Assembly: GCA_016938395.1 (NCBI GenBank)
Contig: JAFGUS010000119.1
Span: 1-63,475 of the forward strand
Reading direction: 5' to 3'
DNA length: 63,475 bases
Source: Coriobacteriia bacterium
Lineage (GTDB): Bacteria > Actinomycetota > Coriobacteriia > Anaerosomatales > Anaerosomataceae
In this document: positions 9,204 through 18,149 of the stretch, in pieces
Layout: each line of letters begins with the position of its first letter
Position numbering within the stretch: position 1 is the stretch's first letter
The notes under the pieces: generated by a model
What the model was told of the DNA's origin: nothing
The model's database searches: none
What the model saw: the letters and a program-made list of their open reading frames with translations, nothing else
Program-made: the position numbers and the translations under genes

Positions 9204-10043
9204 ATGCGACGCAGAACCATCATCATGCTTCTCGTGCTCGGCATCGCCGTGGCGGTCGCCTCGGCATGGCGCGACACGACCACCGTCCTCGTGCGCGAGG
9301 TCGAGGTGCCCACCCCCGGCCTGACGCGCGACGTGACGCTCCTTCACGTGAGCGACCTGCACGGTGTGCGGTTCGGCTCCGGCCAGGCCGGCATAGCCGC
9401 CGTGCTCGGCGATTTGGACTTCGATGCCGTTGTGATCAACGGCGACCATGTGGCCGGGTTCGACGCGCCGGTCGAACCGGCTTTGGAGCTCCTCGCGGCC
9501 CTGCAGGATCGCGCACCCATCGTGATCGTTAGCAAGGGCAATCACGACACCGACGAGGTCATCGACACCCTGGCCCTGCACGGAGCGGTACCGCTCCGGC
9601 GGGAGGACCCCAACGTCCTTATCGCGGCCGACGCCGGCCGCATCGTCGCCGTGTCGCCCGACCGCGTGGACACGGTGGACGGTGCCGACGCCGTCGTCGC
9701 CGTCTCGCACTTCCCGCTCACCGACGATGCCCTCATGCCGCGGCCCGGTGATCCCGCTTCGACGCTTCTCTACCTGTTCGGTCACACGCATGGCGGCCAG
9801 GTGCGGCTACCGATCCTCGGGGCCCTGTGGGCACCCGGTCCGACCGATTCCGACGGGACGACTGTCCCCCGCGACGACGAGACGAACTTCTTCCCCGAGA
9901 TGCGTGGGCGCACGCTCCGGGGACTGTCCGCATCCGATGGCAGATACGTACACGTCTCGGCCGGACTCGGCACGCAGGGTATTCGGCTTCGACTGCTCTG
10001 CCCCGCCGAGATGACCATCATCACGCTGCACGCAGGGGACTGA
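9204..10043 (+). CDS. membrane-anchored metallophosphoesterase (YkuE/YaeI-like)
   Basis: A 279-residue calcineurin-like phosphoesterase. Residues 6-21 are an N-terminal hydrophobic anchor ([16 protein letters not shown]), so the catalytic part is probably extracytoplasmic. Metal-binding motifs appear in order: HVSDLHG 48-54, NGDH 79-82, GNHD 112-115 and GHTHGGQ 193-199. The YkuE/YaeI group acts on cell-surface lipids or UDP-sugars in some members; no substrate can be assigned here. I chose the ATG at 9204 because the hydrophobic anchor starts there; the frame extends upstream to 9129 with no family-like sequence. It is monocistronic, divergent from lepA. Confidence 0.85.
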   Translation: MRRRTIIMLLVLGIAVAVASAWRDTTTVLVREVEVPTPGLTRDVTLLHVSDLHGVRFGSGQAGIAAVLGDLDFDAVVINGDHVAGFDAPVEPALELLAALQDRAPIVIVSKGNHDTDEVIDTLALHGAVPLRREDPNVLIAADAGRIVAVSPDRVDTVDGADAVVAVSHFPLTDDALMPRPGDPASTLLYLFGHTHGGQVRLPILGALWAPGPTDSDGTTVPRDDETNFFPEMRGRTLRGLSASDGRYVHVSAGLGTQGIRLRLLCPAEMTIITLHAGD

Positions 10044-10154
10044 CGGCGGGCGAACCCTCGCACGTGGCCGTGCCATCGCACCGGCTGTCCGCCGTGAGCG
10101 GGGGCGGCCCTCACCAGAACACCGCGAACCCGCCTGGTACACCCGCAACCGCTA

Positions 10155-10163
10155 TGCTATTCT
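10155..10163 (+). promoter_or_regulatory. rpsT promoter, extended -10
   Basis: TGCTATTCT lies about 60 bases before the rpsT start. TATTCT matches the -10 consensus at four of six positions and has the TGC extension seen at many starts in this window. No good -35 is visible. Confidence 0.55.
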
Positions 10164-10221
10164 TGCGCGGTTCGTCAGCACCCCACTGCGACGGGCGAAC
10201 AAGCACCGGAAGGACGAGAAC

Positions 10222-10488
10222 GTGGCCAACATCAAGAGCCAGAAGAAGCGGAACCGTACGAACGAGAAGGCGCGCCAGCGCAACAAGGCCGTGCGCTCCG
10301 CGCTCAAGACCGCCGTCAAGAAGGTCGACGTCGCGGTCGCCGCGGGTGACAAGGAAGCGGCCCTCGTTGCCGCGCGTGAGGCGTCTCGCGCGCTCGACAA
10401 GGCTGCCAGCAAGGGTGTCATCCACCCCAATCAGGCGGCGAACCGCAAGTCGGGCGTCATGGGCATGGTCAACCATCTCGAGGGGTAG
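10222..10488 (+). CDS. rpsT: 30S ribosomal protein S20
   Basis: An 88-residue, Lys/Arg/Ala-rich protein typical of bS20 ([20 protein letters not shown], ending [13 protein letters not shown]). S20 binds the 5' domain and helix 44 of 16S rRNA. The start is GTG with GGAAGGA upstream. It is convergent with holA, the usual rpsT/holA neighbourhood, and is separated from it by a hairpin terminator. Confidence 0.98.
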   Translation: MANIKSQKKRNRTNEKARQRNKAVRSALKTAVKKVDVAVAAGDKEAALVAAREASRALDKAASKGVIHPNQAANRKSGVMGMVNHLEG

Positions 10489-10517
10489 CACGCCGCCTCC
10501 CGGGTGACCGCCGACAG

Positions 10518-10539
10518 AGGGCCGGGCTTCCCCGGTCCT
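10518..10539 (+). terminator. rho-independent terminator of rpsT
   Basis: AGGGCCGGG, loop CTTC, CCCGGTCCT: a 9-bp stem with one G-T pair, followed on the plus strand by TTTGTCGTT. It lies between rpsT and the convergent holA stop. Confidence 0.7.
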
Positions 10540-10576
10540 TTGTCGTTCCCCGGGGTCTGCGCTTGCGGCCTGACGC

Positions 10577-11557
10577 TCAGCTATCCTCGCGGCACACGCT
10601 GACGAGCCATACCTCCAGCTCGATGCGCGGCTCGCCCCTCCCCGACTTCATGCGCGCTTCGAGATCCGCGCCGTCGCGCAGCGCTCGCGACAGCTCCGCG
10701 GGCGTGAACCGGCGGGCCTGCTCCATGAGCGACCGGGCCTGCCAGTCCTGAAGCCGCAGCTCGCGCTGTACCACGCCACGCTCCTCGCTCCGATCGACCA
10801 GCGCACGCGCGCTCACGAGCTGCCGGAGATGCCGCAGACACATGGCGTGTATGCCGAGCAGCTGCTCGCCATCGCGGACGAGGGCGTCGAGCACCTCGAG
10901 TGCCGTGGCGCATTCACGCGCCCCGAGCGCGTTCAAGAGGTCGAACACCGAGGCCGACGCGGTTCGAACGACCACGACCTCAACGTCCGCCCGGTCGAGC
11001 GTGGTTCGATCGCCGGCGTACGCGATGATCTTCTCCGCCTCGGTCTCCAGGCGCCTGAGGTCACGACCGACGAAGCGGACGAGTACCTCCGCGCCGTCAC
11101 GCGAGAGCGTCCGGCCCCGGGCCGCGAACAGCTGCGTCACCCATCCGGGATACTCGCTTCGCTTCGGCGCCCGGTATTCGGCCACGCCGCCAAGCGCGTC
11201 GACCGCCTTGTAGAGACGCGAGTTCTTCGGAATCTTGCGCGCCACGAGCACCAGGCAGGCCGTAGGCGCAGGATCCGCGGCGTAGTCAGCCAGCAGCGCC
11301 TGGTCCGCAGCGCGCATGCTGTCCACCGCCCGCACCACCACGAGACGACGTTCGGATGCGAACGGCAGCGTGTTGGCAGCCGCAATCACGTCGGCCGCAC
11401 CGGCGGTCTCGCCATCGAAACTGTCGAAGTTGAAGTCGAGATCGGCCACCTCGGCCACACGATCGCGAAGCCGGCGGATCGCGCGCGCGAGCAGCAGATC
11501 CTCGTCGCCGAAGATCAGGTAGACGGGTGCGAGCTCCCGGATGTCCTTGACTGCCAC
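10577..11557 (-). CDS. holA: DNA polymerase III subunit delta
   Basis: A 326-residue clamp-loader delta subunit. The N-terminus AVKDIRELAPVYLIFGDEDLLLARA is the typical opening with the degenerate nucleotide fold. CLVLVARKIPKNSRLYKAVDALG and the C-terminal collar helices (LRLQDWQARSLMEQARRFTPAEL) follow. The start GTG at 11557 has GGAGG six bases upstream and gives the normal family length. The preceding comEC frame runs 272 bases into holA in another frame. comEC-holA is a conserved pair; rpsT converges on it. Confidence 0.92.
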   Translation of the reverse strand: MAVKDIRELAPVYLIFGDEDLLLARAIRRLRDRVAEVADLDFNFDSFDGETAGAADVIAAANTLPFASERRLVVVRAVDSMRAADQALLADYAADPAPTACLVLVARKIPKNSRLYKAVDALGGVAEYRAPKRSEYPGWVTQLFAARGRTLSRDGAEVLVRFVGRDLRRLETEAEKIIAYAGDRTTLDRADVEVVVVRTASASVFDLLNALGARECATALEVLDALVRDGEQLLGIHAMCLRHLRQLVSARALVDRSEERGVVQRELRLQDWQARSLMEQARRFTPAELSRALRDGADLEARMKSGRGEPRIELEVWLVSVCREDS

Positions 11558-13958
11558 AGGGTGCCTCCGCGACGCATGCTCGGGGCGGACGGGCCGGTGC
11601 CGCGTGACACCGCGCCGTTGGTGACATTCTCGCACGAACCGCCACCGGCTCTCCACGGCGCTCGGAGCGCACGCTGTATCCGTGTCGGCGGATCTCCACT
11701 TCGACGTCACCCCGAAGATCGGTGCGCCAAACCTGCGCACCCGCCGATTCGAGCATGCGCATGACCACCGGGTCGGGATGCCCGAACGAGTTCCCGACAC
11801 CCACGCTCACGAGCGCGTCCTCGGGATCCCAGCCCTCGAGCCCGGTGACGGTCAGGCCGTTCACGCTGCCGTGGTGTGGCACCTTGAGCACCTCGACATC
11901 ACCGAGGAGACCTGCGCTCGCCATTCCCTCCTGCGCCTCGGCTTCGACATCTCCGGTCAGTACCGCATCGAACTCTCCCCGCCCAACCTGCAGAACCACA
12001 CTCGTGTCGTTGGTTCCGAGCTCGGTCATCGGCTCCGCGGGTGGCCACACGCCGCGAACCTGCATCTGCCCCATGCGCCACGAATCACCCGCCGACAGAG
12101 TGCGCACCTCAACGTCGGGGCCAAGCCACGGAGCGCCCTCGGCCACGCATGGAGGGCCCACACCCGGGACCCCGATCCAGCCGATCGACGCCGTCCCGGA
12201 TAGACCGGTCACGCCGCCGGTGTGGTCGTCATGGGCGTGGGTGAGCACAAGCACGTCGATGCGCCGGATGCCGTGACGGGCGAGTGCCCGTCTCAGAGTG
12301 GTCCCATCCGGCCCCGTGTCGACGAGCATGGTGCGGCCGCCATCTTGAACCAGGATCGCGTCCCCCTGCCCGACATCGAGAACCACGAGTCGTGCCGAAC
12401 GTACGGGGGCGGGACCCACCGCGAACGCGAGTGTCAGCGTCACGAGTACGGCGATCGTCCTCCGCGCGCTGCGAACGCTCCGCGGGAGCGGCCACCATAT
12501 CCAGACAGCGGCGCCGGCCGCAGCCACGGCTGCACCGAGGGCAGGTCCCGCGTTCATGGCGCTCGCCGCGCCCGGAAGCTCCGCCACGAGATGCGACAGC
12601 CACGCCGTGGCGCCGAGTACCGCTGCCGACGCCTGCACCGCAACGCGACCGATCGCCGGCATAACACTTGAGACGACCGTACCCAGAAGCCCGAACCAGA
12701 GCGCGAGGGACACGAGCGGGCCAGCGTAGGCGTTGGCGAGAGGCGCAGCCACCGACACCATACCGAAGGTCGACGCCACTACCGGCACGGTCACTGCCTG
12801 GGCGACACCCGTGAGTGCGAGCGTCGCACCCACCGGATACGCATACGGCGGGAGGCCGGCGGTTGTCCAGCGAGTGGCGAGTGAGCCGAATACGAGCAGC
12901 CCCGCCACGGCCAGGGCGGAGAGCTGCAGCCCCACATCGAAGACCGACCAGGGCTCGATCACGAGCACCGCAGCCACGGCCACCGCGAGTGCCGCAAGCC
13001 CGTCGGCCCGGCGCCCGAGCAGCTGTGCGGACCCAGCGACACCGAGCATCAGGAGCGAACGGAGCGCCGAGTACGGCATGCCGGTCACCACGGCGTAGGC
13101 GGCGCCGGCCGCAAACGTCGCGAGCACGAGCGGCCTGCGCCTGAGACCCAGCGCGCTTCCGATGAGTGCGACGGCGCCGCACGCGAGCGCGAGGTGTGAC
13201 CCCGATACCGCCACGAGGTGCGAGAGTCCGAGCACCCGGAACTCCTCCTCGGCGCGCGTGCCGATCAGGCGTCGGCGATCGCCCAGCACGATGCCCTCGA
13301 GCAGATCGCCCCCCACACCTGGAACGTCGGCCATCCGATCGAGCATCGACGCCCGCCATGCGAGAAGCGCACCCGACACCCCCGGCCGCCACGCTCCCAC
13401 CTCCGCGCGCCATGCAGAGCCGGTGCCGCACGCACCGGAGCGAGCGGCACGCCGGGCCCAAGACTCGTCGGTGGGCAGCGGGTTCAGGATCGCCGAGAAC
13501 CGCACGGTGCGACCCAACTCGGGCACCGGCGAACCTTGGGGCCATCGTACGCGCACCCGCGCACCGTCCAGAACGCCCCCGGCGATCCGCGCTCGCACCG
13601 TCGTGCCAAAGGCGCCGGGCATCGGATCCGCCTCGACGATCGCCGTCCACTCGCGAGCCCCGCTATCGGCCACGAGCGCACACTGACGCAGCCAGGCCTC
13701 CCCTTGCAGGCACGAGACCACCGCGCCAGCAAGAAGTCCCGCAACCACGAGTGCTCTCACCGCCCTGATCGGCCGCCTGCCCGGCCGTGCGAGCCACAAC
13801 GCGGCGCACAGCGCGAGCCACGCGAGAACGGCGGGCTGGTACCTTCCGCCGGTCCAGCGCGTCCAGGACACCCACTCCCCGGCTACGCAGCCAGCGCAGA
13901 ACGCGACGGCGAACCACGCGATCGCGGGCACTGACGGTCGCGGTGGCTCGCCACTCAC
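11286..13958 (-). CDS. comEC: DNA uptake channel ComEC/Rec2
   Basis: An 890-codon frame for the competence membrane channel that passes single-stranded DNA inward. An N-terminal DUF4131-like region with early hydrophobic segments is followed by the multi-helix Competence domain (VAVSGSHLALACGAVALIG). A C-terminal metallo-beta-lactamase-like domain carries HxHxDH in LTHAHDDHTGG at about 572-582. Homology ends near residue 760 (VEIRRHGYSVRSER). The remaining about 130 residues are Arg/Ala/Pro-rich, and the last 90 codons lie over holA in another frame, so they look like read-through sequence. The GTG start overlaps the comEA stop (GTGA). Confidence 0.9.
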   Translation of the reverse strand: MSGEPPRPSVPAIAWFAVAFCAGCVAGEWVSWTRWTGGRYQPAVLAWLALCAALWLARPGRRPIRAVRALVVAGLLAGAVVSCLQGEAWLRQCALVADSGAREWTAIVEADPMPGAFGTTVRARIAGGVLDGARVRVRWPQGSPVPELGRTVRFSAILNPLPTDESWARRAARSGACGTGSAWRAEVGAWRPGVSGALLAWRASMLDRMADVPGVGGDLLEGIVLGDRRRLIGTRAEEEFRVLGLSHLVAVSGSHLALACGAVALIGSALGLRRRPLVLATFAAGAAYAVVTGMPYSALRSLLMLGVAGSAQLLGRRADGLAALAVAVAAVLVIEPWSVFDVGLQLSALAVAGLLVFGSLATRWTTAGLPPYAYPVGATLALTGVAQAVTVPVVASTFGMVSVAAPLANAYAGPLVSLALWFGLLGTVVSSVMPAIGRVAVQASAAVLGATAWLSHLVAELPGAASAMNAGPALGAAVAAAGAAVWIWWPLPRSVRSARRTIAVLVTLTLAFAVGPAPVRSARLVVLDVGQGDAILVQDGGRTMLVDTGPDGTTLRRALARHGIRRIDVLVLTHAHDDHTGGVTGLSGTASIGWIGVPGVGPPCVAEGAPWLGPDVEVRTLSAGDSWRMGQMQVRGVWPPAEPMTELGTNDTSVVLQVGRGEFDAVLTGDVEAEAQEGMASAGLLGDVEVLKVPHHGSVNGLTVTGLEGWDPEDALVSVGVGNSFGHPDPVVMRMLESAGAQVWRTDLRGDVEVEIRRHGYSVRSERRGEPVAVRARMSPTARCHAAPARPPRACVAEAPCGSQGHPGARTRLPDLRRRGSAARARDPPASRSCGRGGRSRLQLRQFRWRDRRCGRRDCGCQHAAVRIRTSSRGGAGGGQHARCGPGAAG

Positions 13959-14671
13959 CCGACCGTCACCAGGTCCTTCATGGCTTCGAACGTCTTCGGC
14001 CCGATTCCCGGCACGCGCATGAGATCTTCGGGAGTGGTGAAGGGGCCGTTCGTTTCACGGTCATCCACGATCGTGGCCGCCGTGGCGGGACCCACTCCCG
14101 GGAGTTCCTCCAGTTCAACGGCCGTCGCCGTGTTGATATTGATCAGTCCTCCCGCCGACCCCCCTCCGGCCACGCTCCCCCCGGCCGATGGGGGCCCCGT
14201 CACGCCGGCCGCCGCCTCCTCCTGCGTGGGCACGTAGACCTGCTCCCCGTCGGCGAGTAGACGCGCCAGGTTGAGCACGTGTACTGCGGCGTCGGTGGCG
14301 GGCCCTCCCGCAGCGGAGACCGCATCGGTGACCCGGCTTCCCGAGGGGAGGCTGTACACCCCCGGACTGTTGACGGCACCCGCAACGTGCACCACCACCT
14401 GGGCGGCCTCGCCGGCGTCTTCCAGCCCCGGGGAGGCATCACCCCCGGCGCCTGCCTCCCCGCGCTCATCCGTGCCGGCCGCAGCCTCCTCGGCTTCGGC
14501 CTCCTCGAACCGCATCTCCGGCGCTGGCGCTGTGGGCCAGAACCGCCACAACGCCACCCCGATCACGATCACCACTACCACCACTATCGCGCGCAGCGTT
14601 CCGGGGCTCGCGTCGGCCAGACCCGCTCGCGCCGCGAGCTCTCGTGCCCGCTCGGACTCCAGAAACGACAC
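13955..14671 (-). CDS. comEA: competence DNA receptor ComEA
   Basis: A 238-residue membrane-anchored DNA-binding protein. One transmembrane segment spans about 28-46 (AIVVVVVIVIGVALWRFW) and is followed by a Glu/Ala-rich linker. An SLBB domain spans about 95-155 (VVHVAGAVNSPGVYSLPSG). A C-terminal helix-hairpin-helix DNA-binding domain spans about 175-238 (ININTATAVELEELPGVGP and MRVPGIGPKTFEAMK). It captures double-stranded DNA outside the membrane and hands it to ComEC, whose gene follows with a 4-base overlap. Together with pilT elsewhere in the window this suggests natural transformation, although no pilin or PilB gene is visible. Confidence 0.93.
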   Translation of the reverse strand: MSFLESERARELAARAGLADASPGTLRAIVVVVVIVIGVALWRFWPTAPAPEMRFEEAEAEEAAAGTDERGEAGAGGDASPGLEDAGEAAQVVVHVAGAVNSPGVYSLPSGSRVTDAVSAAGGPATDAAVHVLNLARLLADGEQVYVPTQEEAAAGVTGPPSAGGSVAGGGSAGGLININTATAVELEELPGVGPATAATIVDDRETNGPFTTPEDLMRVPGIGPKTFEAMKDLVTVG

Positions 14672-14770
14672 GGGGCGCCTCCTCCGGACGTGCGACGGAG
14701 GGGGCGCCCGTTCTCTCGCCGATGGTACGGCGCGGGTCTTAGCAGTCTGTGGCGATACTCTTAACCGCCG

Positions 14771-17323
14771 TCAGTTCGCGACGATGCTCACGAGGCGGCC
14801 CGGAACGATGACGACCTTACGCACGCTGAGTCCCGCCAGATGCTCACTCACGTTCGGCTCTCCGAGGGCCGTCGAGCGCACCGTCTCCTCGTCGGCGTCG
14901 GCAGCAACCATGATGCGGGCGCGCACCTTGCCGTTCACCTGCACGGCGATCTCCACCTCGTCGGCCGCGGCGAGCGCGGGGTCGTATGCCGGCCATGGCT
15001 CGAGATGCACCGAACCGGACTTGCCGAGCACCTCACGCCACAGCTCTTCGGCCATGTGGGGCGCAAAGGGGGCGAGCAGCAGCACGAGCGTCTCGGCCAC
15101 GTCCCGCTCCAGAGCGGCATCGTGTGCGCCGCCCGCGGCCCGCCGGTAGTCACCGGTGGCGTTCAGCAGCTCCATCATCGCGGCAAGCGCGGTATTGAAG
15201 CCGAAGCGCTCGATGTCGTCGGTCACCTTGCCGACGACACGGTGCCGCTCGCGCCGGAGTGTTGCAGCGGCGCGATCAGCGGTACCCGCTTCGCTGGCAT
15301 CTCCCGCCTGCCCGCTGGCTGTCGCATCGCCCTCGGCGACCTCGACCACGTACCGCCACAGCCTCCCCAGGAACCGGTACATGCCCTCGAGCCCATCCTG
15401 GTTCCAGTCCAGGCCCTTGTCGGGCGGTGCCATGAACAGGATGAACGCGCGCAGCGCGTCAGCACCGTAACGAGCGATCATGTCCTCCGGCGCTACGACG
15501 TTACCCTTCGACTTGGACATCGTCTCGCCGTCTTTGCGCACCATGCCCTGCGTCAGAAGGTTGGTGAAGGGCTCGCGCGCCGAGGTGAGCCCCATGTCGG
15601 CGAAGACCTTCGTGAAGAACCGCGAGTACAACAGGTGCAGGATGGCGTGCTCGATGCCGCCGATGTACTGGTCGACGGGCATCCAGTAGTCGGCGTTGCC
15701 GCGGCTGAAGAGCACCTCATCGTTGCGCGCGTCACTGTAGCGGAAGTAGTACCAGCTCGAGCACGTGAACGTGTCCATCGTGTCGGTCTCGCGCCGGGCG
15801 GCGCCGCCGCACGCAGGACACGTTGTCTCGTAGAACTCGGGGTGGTCAGCGAGCGTTTCGCCCTTCGTGATATCCACGTCCATCGGCAGCACCACGGGAA
15901 GCTGCTCCTCCGGCACCGGCACGAGCCCGCAGGCCGGGCAGTGGACAGCCGGGATCGGGTTACCCCAGTAGCGCTGACGGCTGATCAGCCAGTCACGCAG
16001 GCGGAAGTTGATGGAGAAGCGTCCCTGACCGCGGTCAGCGAGCCACTCGGTGACCGCGCGCATGCCCTCGCTCGCCTTGCCGCCGGGCAGGCCGGTGAAC
16101 TCGCCCGACTGCACAATGACGCCGTAGCCGTCGTATGCCTCGGCCCAGGGAACATCAGTGAGTACGCGGTCTCGAACATCGTGCAGCTCGACTGCGAGCG
16201 GGTCGTCCTCGGCCACCACGACCGGCGGGATCGGCAGGCCGTACTTGCGCGCGAACTCGAAATCGCGCTGGTCGCCGCAGGGCACCGCCATGACCGCACC
16301 GGTGCCGTACTCCATGAGCACGTAGTTGCTCACCCAGACCGGGACCTTCTCGCCGTTCACGGGGTTCACCACATACCGGCCGGTGAACGCGCCGATCTTC
16401 TCCGCCTCGCCGCTCGCGCGCTCCACGGCGGTCTCACGTGCGGTGGCCGCCACGACTGCCTGCACATCGGCTGCGTACGCCGTGCCGTCGGTGAGCTCAC
16501 GAACGAGCGGGTGCTCCGGCGCGAGCAGGAAGAACGAGCAGCCGAACAGCGTATCCGGTCGTGTGGTGAAGACCGTGATCGTCGTATCGGTCGGCTCACC
16601 ATCGGCGTCGCAGAGCGTGAAGGCCACCTCGGCGCCTTCCGACCGCCCGATCCAGTTGGCCTGCATGGTCTTGACGCGCTCGGGCCAGCCCGGAAGCGTG
16701 TCGAGGTCGTCGAGGAGCTCCTGGGCGTAATCGGTGATCTTGAAGTACCACTGCTCGAGCTCGCGTTTGGTCACCACGCTCTTGCAGCGCCAGCACACCC
16801 CGTCGCCGATGACCTGCTCGTTGGCGAGTACCGTCTTGCACGACGGGCACCAGTTGACCGGCGAGCTCTTGCGCTCAACCAGGCCGCGCTCCCAGAACTT
16901 CAGGAAGATCCACTGGCCCCAGCGGTAGTACTCCACGTCGCAGGAGCGCACGATGCGGTCGGGGTCATAGCTGAACCCCATCCGCTTGAACGACGCCCAC
17001 TGCTTCTCGATGTTCGTGTACGTCCACTCGGCGGGATGCGTGGCGCTCTTGATCGCCGCGTTCTCGGCGGGAAGGCCGAACGCATCCCAGCCCATGGGGT
17101 GGAGCACGTTCATCCCGCGCATCGTCCAGTACCGCGCCACCACATCACCGATCGAGTAGTTGCGCACGTGGCCCATGTGGATGTCGCCCGAGGGGTACGG
17201 GAACATCTCGAGGATGTACTTCTTTGGCTTGTCCGGGTCTTCGGTGACCGAGTAGAGTCCCTCGGCGTCCCAGACCGCCTGCCATTTCTCCTCGATCTCG
17301 CGCGGGTCGTACTGTCGGATCAC
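14771..17323 (-). CDS. leuS: leucyl-tRNA synthetase
   Basis: An 850-residue class Ia synthetase of bacterial type. The HIGH motif appears as HMGH at 49-52 and the KMSKS loop as TMSKS at 601-605, with the [14 protein letters not shown] zinc-type insertion and the CP1 editing domain ([11 protein letters not shown]) between. [17 protein letters not shown] is also typical. The start GTG has GGAGG six bases upstream. The gene stands alone between comEA (99-base gap) and the chagasin-like gene. I looked for a T-box in the 140-base leader and saw none. Confidence 0.97.
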   Translation of the reverse strand: MIRQYDPREIEEKWQAVWDAEGLYSVTEDPDKPKKYILEMFPYPSGDIHMGHVRNYSIGDVVARYWTMRGMNVLHPMGWDAFGLPAENAAIKSATHPAEWTYTNIEKQWASFKRMGFSYDPDRIVRSCDVEYYRWGQWIFLKFWERGLVERKSSPVNWCPSCKTVLANEQVIGDGVCWRCKSVVTKRELEQWYFKITDYAQELLDDLDTLPGWPERVKTMQANWIGRSEGAEVAFTLCDADGEPTDTTITVFTTRPDTLFGCSFFLLAPEHPLVRELTDGTAYAADVQAVVAATARETAVERASGEAEKIGAFTGRYVVNPVNGEKVPVWVSNYVLMEYGTGAVMAVPCGDQRDFEFARKYGLPIPPVVVAEDDPLAVELHDVRDRVLTDVPWAEAYDGYGVIVQSGEFTGLPGGKASEGMRAVTEWLADRGQGRFSINFRLRDWLISRQRYWGNPIPAVHCPACGLVPVPEEQLPVVLPMDVDITKGETLADHPEFYETTCPACGGAARRETDTMDTFTCSSWYYFRYSDARNDEVLFSRGNADYWMPVDQYIGGIEHAILHLLYSRFFTKVFADMGLTSAREPFTNLLTQGMVRKDGETMSKSKGNVVAPEDMIARYGADALRAFILFMAPPDKGLDWNQDGLEGMYRFLGRLWRYVVEVAEGDATASGQAGDASEAGTADRAAATLRRERHRVVGKVTDDIERFGFNTALAAMMELLNATGDYRRAAGGAHDAALERDVAETLVLLLAPFAPHMAEELWREVLGKSGSVHLEPWPAYDPALAAADEVEIAVQVNGKVRARIMVAADADEETVRSTALGEPNVSEHLAGLSVRKVVIVPGRLVSIVAN

Positions 17324-17358
17324 GCAGGGCCTCCACTCGATGTGGGCAACGTGCGCTC

Positions 17359-17364
17359 ATTGTA
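17359..17364 (-). promoter_or_regulatory. possible leuS -10 box
   Basis: Minus-strand TACAAT, five of six to consensus, 36 bases before the leuS GTG. No TG extension and no clear -35, so tentative. Confidence 0.35.
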
Positions 17365-17462
17365 GCCGAAGGACCACGCGCGAGAGGCGCGGCGTCGCAC
17401 GACGTCGCGCCTCAGTCTCAGACGGCCACGAGGGAGCGGCTCTCATGCGCCCTCGAACGCCG

Positions 17463-17855
17463 CTAGCGTGCGGTGACCTCGATCTCGTAGACCTCGATGG
17501 CCGGCGTGTCGGCCTCCCACGGGCGCCGGTACTCGAGACGCAGCGTGCCCGTGCCGTCGCCTTCAACGGTGAACTTGAGCACCTCGGTCCCGCCCGCACC
17601 CACCACATCCGGGCCCGCATCGGACTCGAACTCCACGATCTCGTCGAAGGCCAGGAAGTCCGGCACCTCGACGACCTGCCACGAGTAGCCGGTCGACGGG
17701 TTCGACGGCACGCGAACCTCGAGCACTTGCCCGATGCCGACGCGCACCGAGTTCCCGTTGTCACCCTCGTCCACCATCGCTCGCGACGTGCTGCACGCTC
17801 CGACGAGCGTCACAGCAACCGCCACCGCACCAAGCGCCATCCAACGGATCCTCAC
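17463..17855 (-). CDS. chagasin-family (I42) cysteine-protease inhibitor, lipoprotein
   Basis: About 130 residues. A signal peptide ends in a lipobox (LVGAC, Cys21), so the product is probably a membrane lipoprotein. The three inhibitory loops of the chagasin/ICP family are all recognisable: NPSTGY at 52-57 (consensus NPTTGY), VGAGGTE at 85-91 (GxGG) and RRPWE at 110-114 (RPW). Such proteins block papain-like cysteine proteases by wedging these loops into the active site. I preferred the GTG at 17855, seven bases after AGGAGG; a GTG at 17864 sits directly against it. The natural target protease is unknown and none is encoded nearby. Confidence 0.85.
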   Translation of the reverse strand: MRIRWMALGAVAVAVTLVGACSTSRAMVDEGDNGNSVRVGIGQVLEVRVPSNPSTGYSWQVVEVPDFLAFDEIVEFESDAGPDVVGAGGTEVLKFTVEGDGTGTLRLEYRRPWEADTPAIEVYEIEVTAR

Positions 17856-17924
17856 CGTGGACACCTCCTCGAATCGTCGCCCTCTGTGTCCGTCGCGATA
17901 CTCGTTCCCCGCGTGCTCAGACGC

Positions 17925-17960
17925 AACGACGCCCGCCGCGGTTCTCGCGACAGGCGTCGT
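17925..17960 (-). terminator. hairpin downstream of tRNA-Ala
   Basis: ACGACGCC and GGCGTCGT form an 8-bp stem around a 20-base loop, about ten bases past the tRNA 3' end. There is no T-tract, so its role as terminator is probable rather than certain. Confidence 0.45.
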
Positions 17961-17970
17961 GTTTCATCCC

Positions 17971-18046
17971 TGGTGGAGCCAAGGGGGATCGAACCCCTGA
18001 CCTCATGGCTGCCAGCCATGCGCTCTCCCAGCTGAGCTATGGCCCC
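17971..18046 (-). tRNA. tRNA-Ala (anticodon GGC)
   Basis: A complete 76-nt cloverleaf: acceptor GGGGCCA pairing with TGGCTCC (one G-T), D arm GCTC/GAGC, anticodon stem CATGG/CCATG around loop CTGGCAG (anticodon GGC, reading GCC/GCU), T arm AGGGG/CCCCT with TTCGATC. Discriminator A and the terminal CCA are encoded. It is transcribed from its own strong promoter. Confidence 0.97.
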
Positions 18047-18074
18047 ACGTCATGCGCCCTCAGGCGCGAGCGAC

Positions 18075-18102
18075 AGTATAGCATCTCACCCGGCGCGGTC
18101 AA
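18075..18102 (-). promoter_or_regulatory. promoter of tRNA-Ala
   Basis: Minus-strand TTGACC (18102-18097), a 16-base spacer ending TGC, and TATACT (18080-18075). Both boxes match at five of six positions and the -10 is extended, making this the best promoter in the window. It lies about 29 bases upstream of the mature tRNA 5' end. Confidence 0.85.
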
Positions 18103-18149
18103 CGGCCGGGCACTCCCGCGCTACGGCCTACAGCGCTGCCGCCGACCGG

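Noticed and set aside
11286..11710. Frameshift explaining the long comEC tail
   Set aside because: No minus-strand stop exists in any frame for about 190 bases at the expected end, so one indel would not restore a normal terminus.
14840..17365. 841-codon open frame antisense to leuS
   Set aside because: It is the mirror of leuS codon bias in GC-rich DNA; the translation is Arg/His/Val-rich with no domain, and leuS is certain.
17324..17460. Possible T-box riboswitch ahead of leuS
   Set aside because: No T-box consensus, specifier stem or antiterminator pair could be found in about 140 bases.
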